Below are positions 17,595 to 26,255 of a DNA stretch of 64,000 bases, in pieces. Positions within the stretch are counted from its first letter, which is position 1, and each line of letters starts with the position of its first letter. Under the pieces are notes generated by a model. The model worked only from the letters and a program-made list of their open reading frames with translations, ran no database searches and was not told the DNA's origin. Position numbers and translations under genes: made by a program. Source of the stretch: Ruminococcus sp. (GTDB lineage: Bacteria > Bacillota > Clostridia > Oscillospirales > Acutalibacteraceae); contig JAFRCW010000007.1 in the NCBI GenBank assembly GCA_017404145.1, positions 16,901 through 80,900 of the forward strand, written 5' to 3'.

Positions 17595-18392
17595 ATGGAT
17601 ATTATTAAAAACGAAATCGATCAGGGAAGGGCGTTTGACTTTGGCAGAGTATCAGAGGATTACGCTCGCTTCAGAGATATTTATCCCGCAGTTTTCTATC
17701 AAAAAATTGTTGACAGAGGTTTGTGTATAGAAGGTCAGAATGTGCTGGACATCGGTACCGGTACCGGCGTATTGCCGCGCAATATGTACCGCTTCAAAGC
17801 GAACTGGACCGCGACGGATATTTCCATAGAGCAGATCAAAACTGCCAAAAAGCTATCAGAAAAAAACGGGATGAACATCCGTTATCTGGTATCTTCCGCG
17901 GAGGATCTTGACTTTGCTGAAAATAGCTTTGACGTGATCACAGCCTGCCAGTGCTTTTTCTATTTTGACAGCAAGACGATCGCTCCGGTATTTCATCGGC
18001 TCTTAAAACCGTCTGGAAAGCTTTTGATTCTCTATATGGCGTGGCTGCCGTCTGAAGACAAGATTGCAAAAATGAGTGAAGAAATCGCCCTCAAATACAG
18101 TCCTCATTGGAGCGGAGCGGGGGAGACGGAACATCCGATTGAGGTCGATGAGCATATTCTCCAATATTTCAATGTAGTAGAAAGAGAAGAATACCGCCTG
18201 CAAGTTCCGTTTACCCGTGATTCTTGGCACGGCAGGATGAAGACTTGCCGCGGGATCGGCGCGTCATTGTCAAACGAGGATTTGAATCGCTGGGATCAGG
18301 AACATTATCAGATGCTCAAAGAACAATTTCCCGAACGGTTTGAGGTGCTTCATTACGCCGCGCTCGCGGTTCTTGAGAAAAAGAACAAATAA
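17595..18392 (+). CDS. class I SAM-dependent methyltransferase
   Basis: A 265-residue methyltransferase. Motif I is VLDIGTGTGVLPRNM at about residues 49-63, motif II region ATDISIEQI, and the post-I acidic strand SAEDLDFAENSFDVITACQCFFYF matches the Methyltransf_11 pattern. It begins two bases after metH and is likely the last gene of the methionine operon, linking SAM production to its use, but the substrate cannot be told from sequence. The second half has Trp-rich text (WLPSEDK, HWSGAGETEHP) seen in small-molecule methyltransferases of clostridia. Confidence 0.85.
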   Translation: MDIIKNEIDQGRAFDFGRVSEDYARFRDIYPAVFYQKIVDRGLCIEGQNVLDIGTGTGVLPRNMYRFKANWTATDISIEQIKTAKKLSEKNGMNIRYLVSSAEDLDFAENSFDVITACQCFFYFDSKTIAPVFHRLLKPSGKLLILYMAWLPSEDKIAKMSEEIALKYSPHWSGAGETEHPIEVDEHILQYFNVVEREEYRLQVPFTRDSWHGRMKTCRGIGASLSNEDLNRWDQEHYQMLKEQFPERFEVLHYAALAVLEKKNK

Positions 18393-18412
18393 ATGATTCT
18401 TTAAATTATGTA

Positions 18413-18441
18413 TTGACAAAATACGTTTTATTGATTATAAT
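18413..18441 (+). promoter_or_regulatory. promoter of the tRNA-Arg/His/Lys cluster
   Basis: TTGACA at 18413 and TATAAT at 18436, spacer 17, 30 bases before tRNA-Arg. Confidence 0.8.
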
Positions 18442-18470
18442 ATTAAGGCTATCAAGATGATAGTTCCTGT

Positions 18471-18547
18471 GCGCCAATAGCTCAGCTGGATAGAGCAACT
18501 GCCTTCTAAGCAGTAGGTCAGGGGTTCGAGTCCCTTTTGGCGCGCCA
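18471..18547 (+). tRNA. tRNA-Arg(TCT)
   Basis: The acceptor gcgccaa pairs with ttggcgc. The anticodon loop is cttctaa (TCT) and CCA is encoded. First of three tRNAs in a row. Confidence 0.95.
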
Positions 18548-18550
18548 TAT

Positions 18551-18628
18551 GGTGGATATAGCTTAGTTGGTTAAAGCGCCAGATTGTGGCTCTGGAGAGC
18601 GTGGGTTCGACTCCCACTATTCACCCCA
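18551..18628 (+). tRNA. tRNA-His(GTG)
   Basis: The acceptor gtggata pairs with tattcac, with the extra G at -1 facing discriminator C that marks tRNA-His. The anticodon loop is ttgtggc (GTG) and CCA is encoded. Confidence 0.95.
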
Positions 18629-18631
18629 TAC

Positions 18632-18707
18632 GACTCATTAGCTCAGTTGGCAGAGCACTTGACTTTTAATCAAGGTGTCCGGAGTTCGAATCTCCGATGG
18701 GTCACCA
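18632..18707 (+). tRNA. tRNA-Lys(TTT)
   Basis: The acceptor gactcat pairs with atgggtc. The anticodon loop is cttttaa (TTT) and CCA is encoded. Confidence 0.95.
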
Positions 18708-18740
18708 AAAAATCCCGACACGCGAGTGCCGGGATTTTTG
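18708..18740. terminator. terminator shared by tRNA cluster and convergent PFL gene
   Basis: aaaaatcccg ... cgggattttt, with extra cac/gtg pairing inside, directly follows tRNA-Lys and lies two bases from the stop of the opposite-strand gene. Confidence 0.85.
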
Positions 18741-18741
18741 T

Positions 18742-20100
18742 TTAATTTTTTAAACTTTGCAAGGGAGCGGGGATTCTGCCTCCCAGATTGATAAATTTTT
18801 CAGGATTACCTTTTCTGAGATCCATTACGGGACCCGCGCCGAGTAGTCCTCCGAAGTTGAGCGTTTCTCCTGCCTTTCTGCCGATCGCGGGTATCACTCT
18901 GACAGCGGTGGTTTTGGAATTGATCATTCCGATCGACGCTTCATCCGCGATGATCGCCGATACCGTTTCGGGAGTGACGTCACCCGGGATCACCAGCATA
19001 TCCAGACCGACAGAGCATACGGATGTCATCGCTTCGAGTTTGGTGATGTCCAAAGCGCCCTTTTCAACCGCATTGATCATTCCCGCGTCCTCCGAGACAG
19101 GGATAAACGCGCCCGACAATCCGCCGACGTGAGAAGATGCCATCACGCCGCCTTTCTTGACAGCGTCGTTCAACAGTGCGAGCGCGGCGGTCGTACCGTG
19201 ACATCCGCAGATCTCCAGTCCCATTTCCTCCAGAATATGCGCTACCGAGTCGCCGACAGCGGGCGTAGGAGCGAGGGAGAGGTCTACGATACCGAACGGT
19301 ACGGAGAGGCGAGAGGAGGCTTCCTTCGCGACCAGTTGACCCATTCTGGTGATTTTGAACGCAGTGCGTTTTACGAGATCAGCCACCTCGGTAATATCTT
19401 TACAATGATTCTTTTCGAGCGCAGCTCTGACGACGCCGGGACCCGATACGCCGACATTGATCACGCAGTCCGCTTCGCCGACGCCGTGGAATGCTCCCGC
19501 CATAAAGGGGTTATCCTGCACTGCGTTGCAGAAGGTGACCAGTTTTGCCGCTCCGATACAGTTGCTGTCCTTGGTAAGATAGGCTGAATCCACAACGACC
19601 TTGCCCATTTTTTTGACAGCGTCCATATTGATGCCTGCTTTGGTAGAGCCGATATTAACGGAAGAACAGACGCGTTCGGTTACACTCAGCGCTTCGGGAA
19701 TACTCTCTATCAGTGCATAGTCGCCTGCGGCGAAGCCCTTTTCTACCAGAGCGGAATAACCGCCGATGAAGTTGACGCCGAGGGTATCAGCCGCTCTGTC
19801 GAGCGTTTTGGCAAATTTGACGGGATTGTGTGTCTGACACGCTCCCGCGATCATCGCGATCGGAGTAACGGAGATTCTTTTGTGAATAATGGGAATTCCG
19901 TATTCTCTTGTGATATCCTCGCCTGTTTTCACCAGATCCTGCGCATAACGGCAAATCTTGTCATAGATTTTATCACAGGCTTTGTCAATATCGGGATCGA
20001 TACAGTCGATCAGCGAAATCCCCATAGTGATGGTTCTCACATCGAGGTTTTCGTTATCGATCATATTGATTGTTTCTAAGATATCTTTTGTTTCAATCAT
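18742..20100 (-). CDS. PFL family protein (DUF711 / UPF0210)
   Basis: A 452-residue protein of the usual length for UPF0210. Family text includes [13 protein letters not shown] near the N-terminus, [58 protein letters not shown] and [19 protein letters not shown]. The fold resembles glycyl-radical (PFL-like) barrels, but the biochemical role is unknown. It lies 15 bases after the ACT-domain gene; the pairing of these two families is widespread in Firmicutes and suggests amino-acid-sensing control. Confidence 0.9.
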   Translation of the reverse strand: MIETKDILETINMIDNENLDVRTITMGISLIDCIDPDIDKACDKIYDKICRYAQDLVKTGEDITREYGIPIIHKRISVTPIAMIAGACQTHNPVKFAKTLDRAADTLGVNFIGGYSALVEKGFAAGDYALIESIPEALSVTERVCSSVNIGSTKAGINMDAVKKMGKVVVDSAYLTKDSNCIGAAKLVTFCNAVQDNPFMAGAFHGVGEADCVINVGVSGPGVVRAALEKNHCKDITEVADLVKRTAFKITRMGQLVAKEASSRLSVPFGIVDLSLAPTPAVGDSVAHILEEMGLEICGCHGTTAALALLNDAVKKGGVMASSHVGGLSGAFIPVSEDAGMINAVEKGALDITKLEAMTSVCSVGLDMLVIPGDVTPETVSAIIADEASIGMINSKTTAVRVIPAIGRKAGETLNFGGLLGAGPVMDLRKGNPEKFINLGGRIPAPLQSLKN

Positions 20101-20115
20101 AGTTGTGGTTCCTTA

Positions 20116-20385
20116 TCAGATACGGTGCATACTGTTGAAGATATCCTCGTGCATCGCGAGGATCTTCAGATGATTTTCTTCGCCCAGCTGTTCGAGCTTT
20201 TGGCTTAATTCGGCAAAGGAGACTGTCGCTTTGTCGATTTCCGCCAGCATGATCATCGCGAACATATCCTGTAAGACGCTCTGGGTCACTTCTATGATAT
20301 TTACGCCGACGTCAGCGCATGCGGTAGAGACCTTGCTGAGAATGCCGACACTGTCTTTTCCGATAACCGTAATAACCGCTTTCAT
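20116..20385 (-). CDS. ACT domain protein (UPF0237)
   Basis: An 89-residue single ACT domain: MKAVITVIGKDSVGILSKVS, the ligand-binding loop VNIIEVTQSVLQDMFAMIML, and a second helix-strand set. Such small ACT proteins bind amino acids and regulate a partner. The partner here is likely the PFL-family protein encoded 15 bases downstream. TCGGAGGTAACAT gives a clear ribosome binding site. Confidence 0.9.
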   Translation of the reverse strand: MKAVITVIGKDSVGILSKVSTACADVGVNIIEVTQSVLQDMFAMIMLAEIDKATVSFAELSQKLEQLGEENHLKILAMHEDIFNSMHRI

Positions 20386-20418
20386 ATGTTACCTCCGATT
20401 GGTTGTTTTCCTTTCAAA

Positions 20419-20450
20419 GAAAAAGAGCAGCTGCAGGTTGCTCCTTTTCT
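20419..20450 (-). terminator. terminator of galU
   Basis: On the minus strand aaaggagca pairs with tgctctttt around a short loop and continues into T-rich sequence, between galU and the ACT gene. Confidence 0.6.
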
Positions 20451-20461
20451 GAATAATATTT

Positions 20462-21334
20462 TTATAGTGTTTTAGCCAGTTCTTTGATATATTCTCTGAG
20501 TCCGTCGGCGACTTCTTTATGTTTGAGTCCGACCTCGATATTTGCCTGTAAGATACCTAGCTTATTGCCCATATCATATCTTTTGCCGGAGAAGTCAACA
20601 GCAGTCATACCGCAGGTTCTCGCAAGCTCTGCCATCGCGTCGGTCAGCTGGATCTCTCCGCCTGCGCCGGGCTTGGTATGCTCTAAGATATCAAAGATCT
20701 CAGGGGGAAGTACTACTCTGCCGAGAATCGAATAGAGAGAGAACATTTCTTCTTTTGTCTGAGGCTTCTCTACCATATCGGTACATTTGAAGATGTTGCC
20801 GGAGATATTCTCAACTTTGAGCGAGCTGTATTTTTTGATAGCTTCTTCCGATACTGCCTTGATACCGAGAACACCCTTGCCGTATGTACCGTATGCGTCG
20901 ATCAGTTCTTTGGTAGCGGGGATATCGCCGATGATAACATCATCTCCGTAGAGAACGGCGAAAGGATCGTTACCGATAAAGGTCTTAGCGCGCGAAACCG
21001 CATGGCCCAAGCCTTTGGTCTCGATCTGACGGATATAATGGATGTTGGCAAGCTTGTGGATATGCTCGATAGATTCCAGCAGATCGGTCTTGTTTCCTTT
21101 TTTCAGAGCATCCTCCAGTCCGTGAGAGCGATCGAAATGGTCTTCGATCACGCCTTTGCCGCGATTGGTGATGATCAAAATATCAGTGATGCCTGCCGCT
21201 ACCGCTTCTTCCACAATGTATTGGATGGCAGGCTTGTCCACGATAGGCAGCATTTCCTTGGGCATTGCTTTGGTTGCGGGAAGAATTCTTGTCCCCAGAC
21301 CCGCAGCAGGGATGACAGCTTTGGTAATTTTCAT
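20462..21334 (-). CDS. galU: UTP-glucose-1-phosphate uridylyltransferase
   Basis: A 290-residue nucleotidyltransferase of normal length. It has the N-terminal signature AVIPAAGLGTRILPATKAMPKEMLPIVDKP (nucleotide loop and conserved Lys), YGDDVIIGDIPATKELIDAY, KPGAGGEIQLTDAM and the sugar-binding GKRYDMGNKLG. It makes UDP-glucose for cell-wall and capsular polysaccharide synthesis. GAGGTG precedes the ATG. It is eight bases downstream of a zinc-ribbon membrane protein gene, so they may be co-transcribed. Confidence 0.95.
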   Translation of the reverse strand: MKITKAVIPAAGLGTRILPATKAMPKEMLPIVDKPAIQYIVEEAVAAGITDILIITNRGKGVIEDHFDRSHGLEDALKKGNKTDLLESIEHIHKLANIHYIRQIETKGLGHAVSRAKTFIGNDPFAVLYGDDVIIGDIPATKELIDAYGTYGKGVLGIKAVSEEAIKKYSSLKVENISGNIFKCTDMVEKPQTKEEMFSLYSILGRVVLPPEIFDILEHTKPGAGGEIQLTDAMAELARTCGMTAVDFSGKRYDMGNKLGILQANIEVGLKHKEVADGLREYIKELAKTL

Positions 21335-21342
21335 ATGACACC

Positions 21343-22362
21343 TCAGAAAAAGTTAGAAATGATAAAAGGCAGATAAGTGACTGCGGCAAAAGAAATCATC
21401 AATGTTACCGCGATCGCGATATTAACGCCGCCTTTGGTTTGCAGTTTGTTTTCCGCTTCTTCGTGGGATTCGGCGGACGCCTTGACCTTGTTGATCTGTT
21501 TTTTACAGTGTACAAAATAAAGCCGGTTAAAGGTGAAACCGATGGTAATCATCAGCGCGATTCGAATCAAGTCGTAGGCGAACAGATAGTAGATCATAAA
21601 CACCTGAAGTGTCGAAAGACCGGCGGAAAAATTGACAAACTCCGACAGCGCAGACATATCGCCGAAACTCATCGCCGGCATATTATTGAGAACTTCCTGA
21701 TACGGAGCGGAGTAACTGATCGCGACATACAGTATCATCAGACCCAGCTGAACAGCGGTGATCAGCGCGCCGATCTTATACATCTTACGGTACATCAGAT
21801 AGATACCGGTGAAAAGCGCTGCGGCAAAATTAAATTTGGATTTGGAGAGCTTCTTGATATTGGAGAACACCCGGATAAAATACGGTGTATTTTGCTTGAC
21901 ATATTTTGCGGCTTCTCCCGCTGTCACACTGTCGCCGAAATCCTCGTTCTTATCAACGCCTGCCATCGGGTCAAACGGATCATAGGAGGAAAAAGGCATT
22001 CCCTGAAATCCGCCCTGTGAGTTCTGATCGTTGTTTCTCTGTGAGTTTTGAGAATACGGTCCGTTTTGTCTCTGATAACCTGCTTGTTCTTTTGTCATAG
22101 GAACGCCGCAGTGCTTGCAGAAGAACGCGTCCTTCTCATTGTGTTCTCCGCAGTTGGGACAGACATTGTCAAGTGTTGCAGAATTATCTGTATCGGTATT
22201 GAAGTCGTATCCGTCATTATGACGGTCGGCGTTGAAACACCGGTTTTCTTTTTCATAACATTCCCTGTGATGCGGTGTACCGCAGTCGGGGCAAACGACA
22301 ACATCATCGTTTGCGTGAAAATATCGGTCGCACACAGGACACTTTTTTCCTAAATAATCCAT
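21343..22362 (-). CDS. zinc-ribbon / RING-like membrane protein (DUF2628-like)
   Basis: A 339-residue protein. The N-terminus holds KCPVCDRYFHANDDVVVCPDCGTPHHRECY, a RING-like Cys/His cluster (about residues 5-35), followed by a second ribbon CPNCGEHNEKDAFFCKHCG (about 66-84). A Gln/Asn-rich linker follows. The C-terminal half has a basic SKSKFNFAAALFTGIYLMYRKMYKIGALI segment and about four membrane helices, as in DUF2628 proteins. The role is unknown; the cytosolic zinc domains suggest protein contacts at the membrane. Start ATG 22362 is chosen over GTG 22374, which overlaps GGAG. Confidence 0.75.
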   Translation of the reverse strand: MDYLGKKCPVCDRYFHANDDVVVCPDCGTPHHRECYEKENRCFNADRHNDGYDFNTDTDNSATLDNVCPNCGEHNEKDAFFCKHCGVPMTKEQAGYQRQNGPYSQNSQRNNDQNSQGGFQGMPFSSYDPFDPMAGVDKNEDFGDSVTAGEAAKYVKQNTPYFIRVFSNIKKLSKSKFNFAAALFTGIYLMYRKMYKIGALITAVQLGLMILYVAISYSAPYQEVLNNMPAMSFGDMSALSEFVNFSAGLSTLQVFMIYYLFAYDLIRIALMITIGFTFNRLYFVHCKKQINKVKASAESHEEAENKLQTKGGVNIAIAVTLMISFAAVTYLPFIISNFF

Positions 22363-22447
22363 ATGGGTATACACTCCATTATTCTATGTCATATTATTAT
22401 AACAAATATTTCCTGAAACTGCAATATAATTTTATTTTACATTGATA

Positions 22448-22476
22448 TTTACAATTTATAGGGCTTGTATTATAAT
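22448..22476 (+). promoter_or_regulatory. promoter of prfB
   Basis: TTTACA at 22448 and TATAAT at 22471, spacer 17, 37 bases before the ATG. Confidence 0.65.
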
Positions 22477-22513
22477 AATGATCGGAAATATTTGGAATAT
22501 ATGAGGGATCATT

Positions 22514-23629
22514 ATGTTACAGTTTGAAGAACTCAGATTAAAGCTTGAAGCGAAAAAGCCGGAGATAGACGACCTTGCGTCCGCCCTCGGGCTGAATGGA
22601 ATGAAGAAAGAGATCGAACAGCTTGAAAACCGCGCCGCTGAGCCGGGTTTTTGGGATGATATGGAAACCTCTCAAAAGATTTTACAAAAGACCGCGAATC
22701 TCAAGGCGAAGGTTGAAAAATACGAAAAACTCGTTGCACAATACGAGGACGCACTGGCGCTGATTGAGCTCGGCGACGAAGCGGAGGATCTTTCTCTGAT
22801 CGAAGAAGCTGAGTCTGAAATCGAAGATATCGTGAAGAATCTCGAACGCCAAAGGCTTGAAACACTTCTGACAGGCGAATATGACAAGAATAACGCTATT
22901 CTGACATTCCACGCGGGCTCGGGCGGTACCGAGGCGCAGGACTGGGCAGAAATGCTCTACAGAATGTATACCCGCTGGGCGGCGGCTCACGGCTTTGAAG
23001 TCAAAGAGATCGACTATCTTGACGGCGACGAGGCGGGTTTGAAGAGCGCTGTTCTCTTGATCGAAGGGGAGAACGCCTACGGTTATTTGAAGAGCGAGGC
23101 AGGCGTTCACCGCTTGGTGCGTGTATCTCCCTTTGATTCCGCCGGCAGACGGCATACAAGCTTTTCTTCCTTAGAAGTGATGCCGGAGATCAACGACGAT
23201 ATCAAGGTTGAGATCCCTCCCGAAGAGATCAAAATGGATGTTTACCGCGCGTCCGGCGCAGGCGGTCAGAAAGTCAACAAAACCTCGTCCGCTGTTCGTC
23301 TGACCCATATTCCGACCGGTATCGTCGTCGCTTCTCAGGTGGAGCGTTCGCAGTATCAGAACCGCGACGTCGCGATGAAAATGCTGATCTCCAAGCTGAT
23401 GGAGATCAAAGAGCGCGAGCATCTGGAAAAGATCGAGGATATCAAGGGCGTTCAGAAGGAGATCACTTGGGGCTCTCAGATCCGTTCCTACGTCTTTATG
23501 CCGTATACAATGGTGAAAGACCATCGCACCGGCTTTGAAACAGGCAACGTTAACGCGGTAATGGACGGAGACCTTGACGGCTTCATTAACGCCTACCTCA
23601 AAGCGCTGTCTTTGGGAGAACTGAAATAA
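22514..23629 (+). CDS. prfB: peptide chain release factor 2
   Basis: A 371-residue class I release factor for UGA/UAA. The stop-recognition tripeptide SPF appears in VRVSPFDSAGRRHTSF, and the peptidyl-transferase loop GGQ in ASGAGGQKVNKTSSAV. The whole protein, including the N-terminal helix region before residue 26, is in one frame. The in-frame UGA and +1 frameshift used for autoregulation in many bacteria are absent (ALGLNGMKKE occupies that place). Start ATG 22514 follows TGAGGGATC. Confidence 0.95.
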   Translation: MLQFEELRLKLEAKKPEIDDLASALGLNGMKKEIEQLENRAAEPGFWDDMETSQKILQKTANLKAKVEKYEKLVAQYEDALALIELGDEAEDLSLIEEAESEIEDIVKNLERQRLETLLTGEYDKNNAILTFHAGSGGTEAQDWAEMLYRMYTRWAAAHGFEVKEIDYLDGDEAGLKSAVLLIEGENAYGYLKSEAGVHRLVRVSPFDSAGRRHTSFSSLEVMPEINDDIKVEIPPEEIKMDVYRASGAGGQKVNKTSSAVRLTHIPTGIVVASQVERSQYQNRDVAMKMLISKLMEIKEREHLEKIEDIKGVQKEITWGSQIRSYVFMPYTMVKDHRTGFETGNVNAVMDGDLDGFINAYLKALSLGELK

Positions 23630-23659
23630 TACATAATTGATTGTTTTTGATAGAAAAAC

Positions 23660-23690
23660 AGGACGAAGCGTTTTGCTTCGTCCTTACTTT
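23660..23690. terminator. terminator between prfB and TSCPD gene
   Basis: The perfect ten-base arms aggacgaagc / gcttcgtcct with a five-base loop lie between the convergent genes. Confidence 0.8.
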
Positions 23691-23936
23691 TTATGCGATT
23701 GCTTCTTTCAGCGCCTTAGATAACTGGTCGGGACAGGAGGTGCCTCGTCCGCCGCAGTCGATGCCCTCGAGCTTTGCGATAGCGTCAAAGACATTCATAC
23801 CCTTGACCAAAGCGCAGATACCCTGTGTGTTGCCGTGACAGCCGCCGATAAAGCGGCAATCTTTGATTGTGTTGTTATCAACTTCCACTTCGATCATTCT
23901 GGAGCATACTCCTCTGGGAACATATCTGTATTTCAT
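23691..23936 (-). CDS. TSCPD domain protein (TIGR03905 type)
   Basis: An 81-residue protein with cysteines at CSRM, GGCHGNTQG, GIDCGGRGTSCPDQL. The TSCPD motif near the C-terminus defines the family, which also occurs as the C-terminal zinc-binding part of class II ribonucleotide reductases. The small stand-alone form is common in Clostridia and has no known function. Its length is typical. Confidence 0.88.
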   Translation of the reverse strand: MKYRYVPRGVCSRMIEVEVDNNTIKDCRFIGGCHGNTQGICALVKGMNVFDAIAKLEGIDCGGRGTSCPDQLSKALKEAIA

Positions 23937-23991
23937 ACTTTTATTTTCCTTTCTCTTCAGTAAAAAGGACCTGCGTCCAGCAAGCCCTGTG

Positions 23992-24066
23992 TGGAGCGGA
24001 TAACGGGGCTCGAACCCGCAACATCAACCTTGGGAAGGTTGCGCTCTACCATTGAACTACATCCGC
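23992..24066 (-). tRNA. tRNA-Gly(CCC)
   Basis: Read on the minus strand: acceptor gcggatg, anticodon loop ttcccaa (CCC), T-arm gcgggttcgagcccc, and encoded CCA. Confidence 0.92.
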
Positions 24067-24199
24067 TTATTTCATACATAGTATAGATGATTTTTCCAGT
24101 GAAGTCAAGGAAATATCTGTGAATTATTCTTTAAACAGTGGTAAAGTCATAATATTTATGTTATAATGAATTTCGAAATTACTATATGGAAGATGAATT

Positions 24200-25201
24200 A
24201 TGTCATATCAAATCAATCTAGGTCAGTGGGGATCTGTTTTTGCCGTGCCTTCTTCGATCGTGGAGCAGCACCTCAAGCTTGCCACCGAGTCCTCTCTGAA
24301 AGTGATTCTTTATTTGCTGTATCATTCTAATAAGGAGAATCATATTGAATCTATCGCGAAAGCGCTGTCTGTTTCCGAAGAGGAGGTCAAAAACGCTGTA
24401 GAGTTCTGGATAGACAGAGGACTTCTGATCTCTTCTGACGGCGTTTTGACGCCTTCCGAAATAAAACAGAAAGAATCAACAGTCAAAAATGTTGATCTCC
24501 CCGTTGAAGAAAAGCCTAAGCCTCACACTGCACCGCCTCGTTCCTTACGACCGGATTCTGCTTTTGTCGCGCTGCTGCTGAAGGATGACGAGAGCTTCAG
24601 AGGCTTAATGGAAGAAGCGCAGGCCGCGTTGGATAAACCGATTTCGTCGGGGGATAATGCTGCTTTTGCGATGCTGTATCATACCTACGGACTCCCATGC
24701 GATGTGATTGCTTTATTGATCCACTACTGTGTTTCTGTCGGCAAGCCCAATATGCGCGCCATAGAGAGGATCGGTCATTCTTGGTCTGACAAGGGCATCT
24801 ATACCGTTGAACAGGCAGAAGAAGAGATCGAACGCGCAGCTTCCGGCTATCAGGCGTGGAAGCATATTTCTTCGCTGTTCGGAATCCGCAACGTCGGAAA
24901 TCCGACTCAGTCTCAGATCGATCATGCCGATCGCTGGATGAACAGCTGGAACTTTTCCGATGAAATGCTGGTGGAAGCTTACGAACGCTGCGTGAATACC
25001 AAAGGCGAGTATAATATCCGCTATATCAACGCGATCCTTTCCCGCTGGTATGAGAAAGGGATCAAATCCCTCGACGCGCTGAAAGAATCCGAAGCGAAGG
25101 TCAAAAAGCCGAAGAAAAAAAGAAGCAAATCAATGTTTTCTTCTGATAACGCATCCTATGATATCACCGAATACGAGAATAAAAGCCTGTTTGATGATTA
25201 A
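24200..25201 (+). CDS. DnaD domain protein (replication initiation)
   Basis: A 333-residue protein. Residues 1 to about 90 form a winged-helix-like domain (ESSLKVILYLLYHSNKENHIESIAKALSVSEEEV). Residues about 195-285 form the DnaD C-terminal domain, with the characteristic HSWSDKGIYTVEQAEEEIER and the end YINAILSRWYEKGIKSLDA. It is followed by a basic Lys-rich tail. DnaD-type proteins remodel DNA and help load the helicase at origins. It is ten bases upstream of a DnaC-like ATPase, the usual primosome partner. Confidence 0.9.
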   Translation: MSYQINLGQWGSVFAVPSSIVEQHLKLATESSLKVILYLLYHSNKENHIESIAKALSVSEEEVKNAVEFWIDRGLLISSDGVLTPSEIKQKESTVKNVDLPVEEKPKPHTAPPRSLRPDSAFVALLLKDDESFRGLMEEAQAALDKPISSGDNAAFAMLYHTYGLPCDVIALLIHYCVSVGKPNMRAIERIGHSWSDKGIYTVEQAEEEIERAASGYQAWKHISSLFGIRNVGNPTQSQIDHADRWMNSWNFSDEMLVEAYERCVNTKGEYNIRYINAILSRWYEKGIKSLDALKESEAKVKKPKKKRSKSMFSSDNASYDITEYENKSLFDD

Positions 25202-25211
25202 GAGGTAAATT

Positions 25212-26192
25212 ATGTCATATTCCAAAGAAACTGTCAAAATCGCGAAAGAGAAGCTTTCCGATCGCCGTATGTCAGCGATCCACTACGCCGATCTCCGACG
25301 TGAGCAACTATATAAAAAGATCCCGCGTATCAGCGAGATAGAATCTGAACTTTCCGAAATCGGAGCAAAAGTTTCGCTGTGTATCCTGAAAGGGGATAGG
25401 GGCAGCGAAGAAGTCGCCGCGCTCTCACAGCGCAGTCTGAAATTGCAAGAGGAAGAAAACAATCTTTTGTATCAACACGGTTCTTCTCCCGAGGCGCTTT
25501 TACCGCATTTCACCTGCGAAAAGTGCTGTGATACCGGATATCTGGAGTTTGAAGGAAAGACAGTATTATGTGACTGCTATAAGAAATTACTCACCGATAC
25601 CGCGTGTGAACAGCTTTCCGCGGTATCTCCTTTGAAGCTTTCTACTTTTGAAGCGTTCAAATTAGATAAGTACAGCAGTTATCCTGATGCGCAGGGCAAA
25701 ATCCCACGCGACAGAATGTCCAAGATTTTTAACTATTGCCGCAATTATGCTGACAGCTTCTCACCTAATGCGAAGAGTATTCTGATGAGAGGCGCCACAG
25801 GGCTCGGCAAGACCCACTTAAGTCTTGCGATCGCCAACGACTTGTTAAAAAAAGGTTTTTCTGTTGTCTATGTTTCTGCGCCGGATATTATTCATAAATT
25901 GGAAAAGGAGCATTTTTCCGGAGATTACACCGGGGAAGAAGATTCTTTCAAAACACTGATCGACTGTGATCTTTTGATCGTTGATGATCTGGGAACAGAG
26001 TTTAAAACACCGTTTTCGGTTTCTTCTATGTATAACATTTTTAATACAAGGATTCTTGTGGATAAGCCCATGATCATGAATACCAATCTATCGGTATCTG
26101 ATCTTGAAGAGACCTATTCTCAGCGCTTCGTTTCCCGCGTAATGGGATCCTGCGATAAACTCGATTTCATCGGCACCGATTTAAGAGCATAA
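25212..26192 (+). CDS. DnaC/DnaI-like helicase-loader ATPase
   Basis: A 326-residue AAA+ ATPase. The N-terminal part carries a zinc-like CEKCCDTGYLEFEGKTVLCDCYK (about residues 102-124), as in clostridial DnaC-like proteins. Walker A is GATGLGKTHLSLAIA (about 196-210), Walker B LLIVDDLGTEF, and sensor-like NTNLSVSDLEETYSQRFVSRVM. It probably loads the replicative helicase together with the DnaD-like protein just upstream. GAGGTAAATT precedes the ATG. Confidence 0.9.
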   Translation: MSYSKETVKIAKEKLSDRRMSAIHYADLRREQLYKKIPRISEIESELSEIGAKVSLCILKGDRGSEEVAALSQRSLKLQEEENNLLYQHGSSPEALLPHFTCEKCCDTGYLEFEGKTVLCDCYKKLLTDTACEQLSAVSPLKLSTFEAFKLDKYSSYPDAQGKIPRDRMSKIFNYCRNYADSFSPNAKSILMRGATGLGKTHLSLAIANDLLKKGFSVVYVSAPDIIHKLEKEHFSGDYTGEEDSFKTLIDCDLLIVDDLGTEFKTPFSVSSMYNIFNTRILVDKPMIMNTNLSVSDLEETYSQRFVSRVMGSCDKLDFIGTDLRA

Positions 26193-26201
26193 TAATGATA
26201 G

Positions 26202-26236
26202 TTCCTGCTTTTATTATATCATAAAGCGGGAATTAT
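26202..26236 (+). terminator. hairpin terminator after the DnaC-like gene
   Basis: ttcctgcttt (26202) pairs with aaagcgggaa (26223), with one G-T pair, and is followed by ttattt. Confidence 0.55.
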
Positions 26237-26255
26237 TTGTGATAGGAAAGATCAT

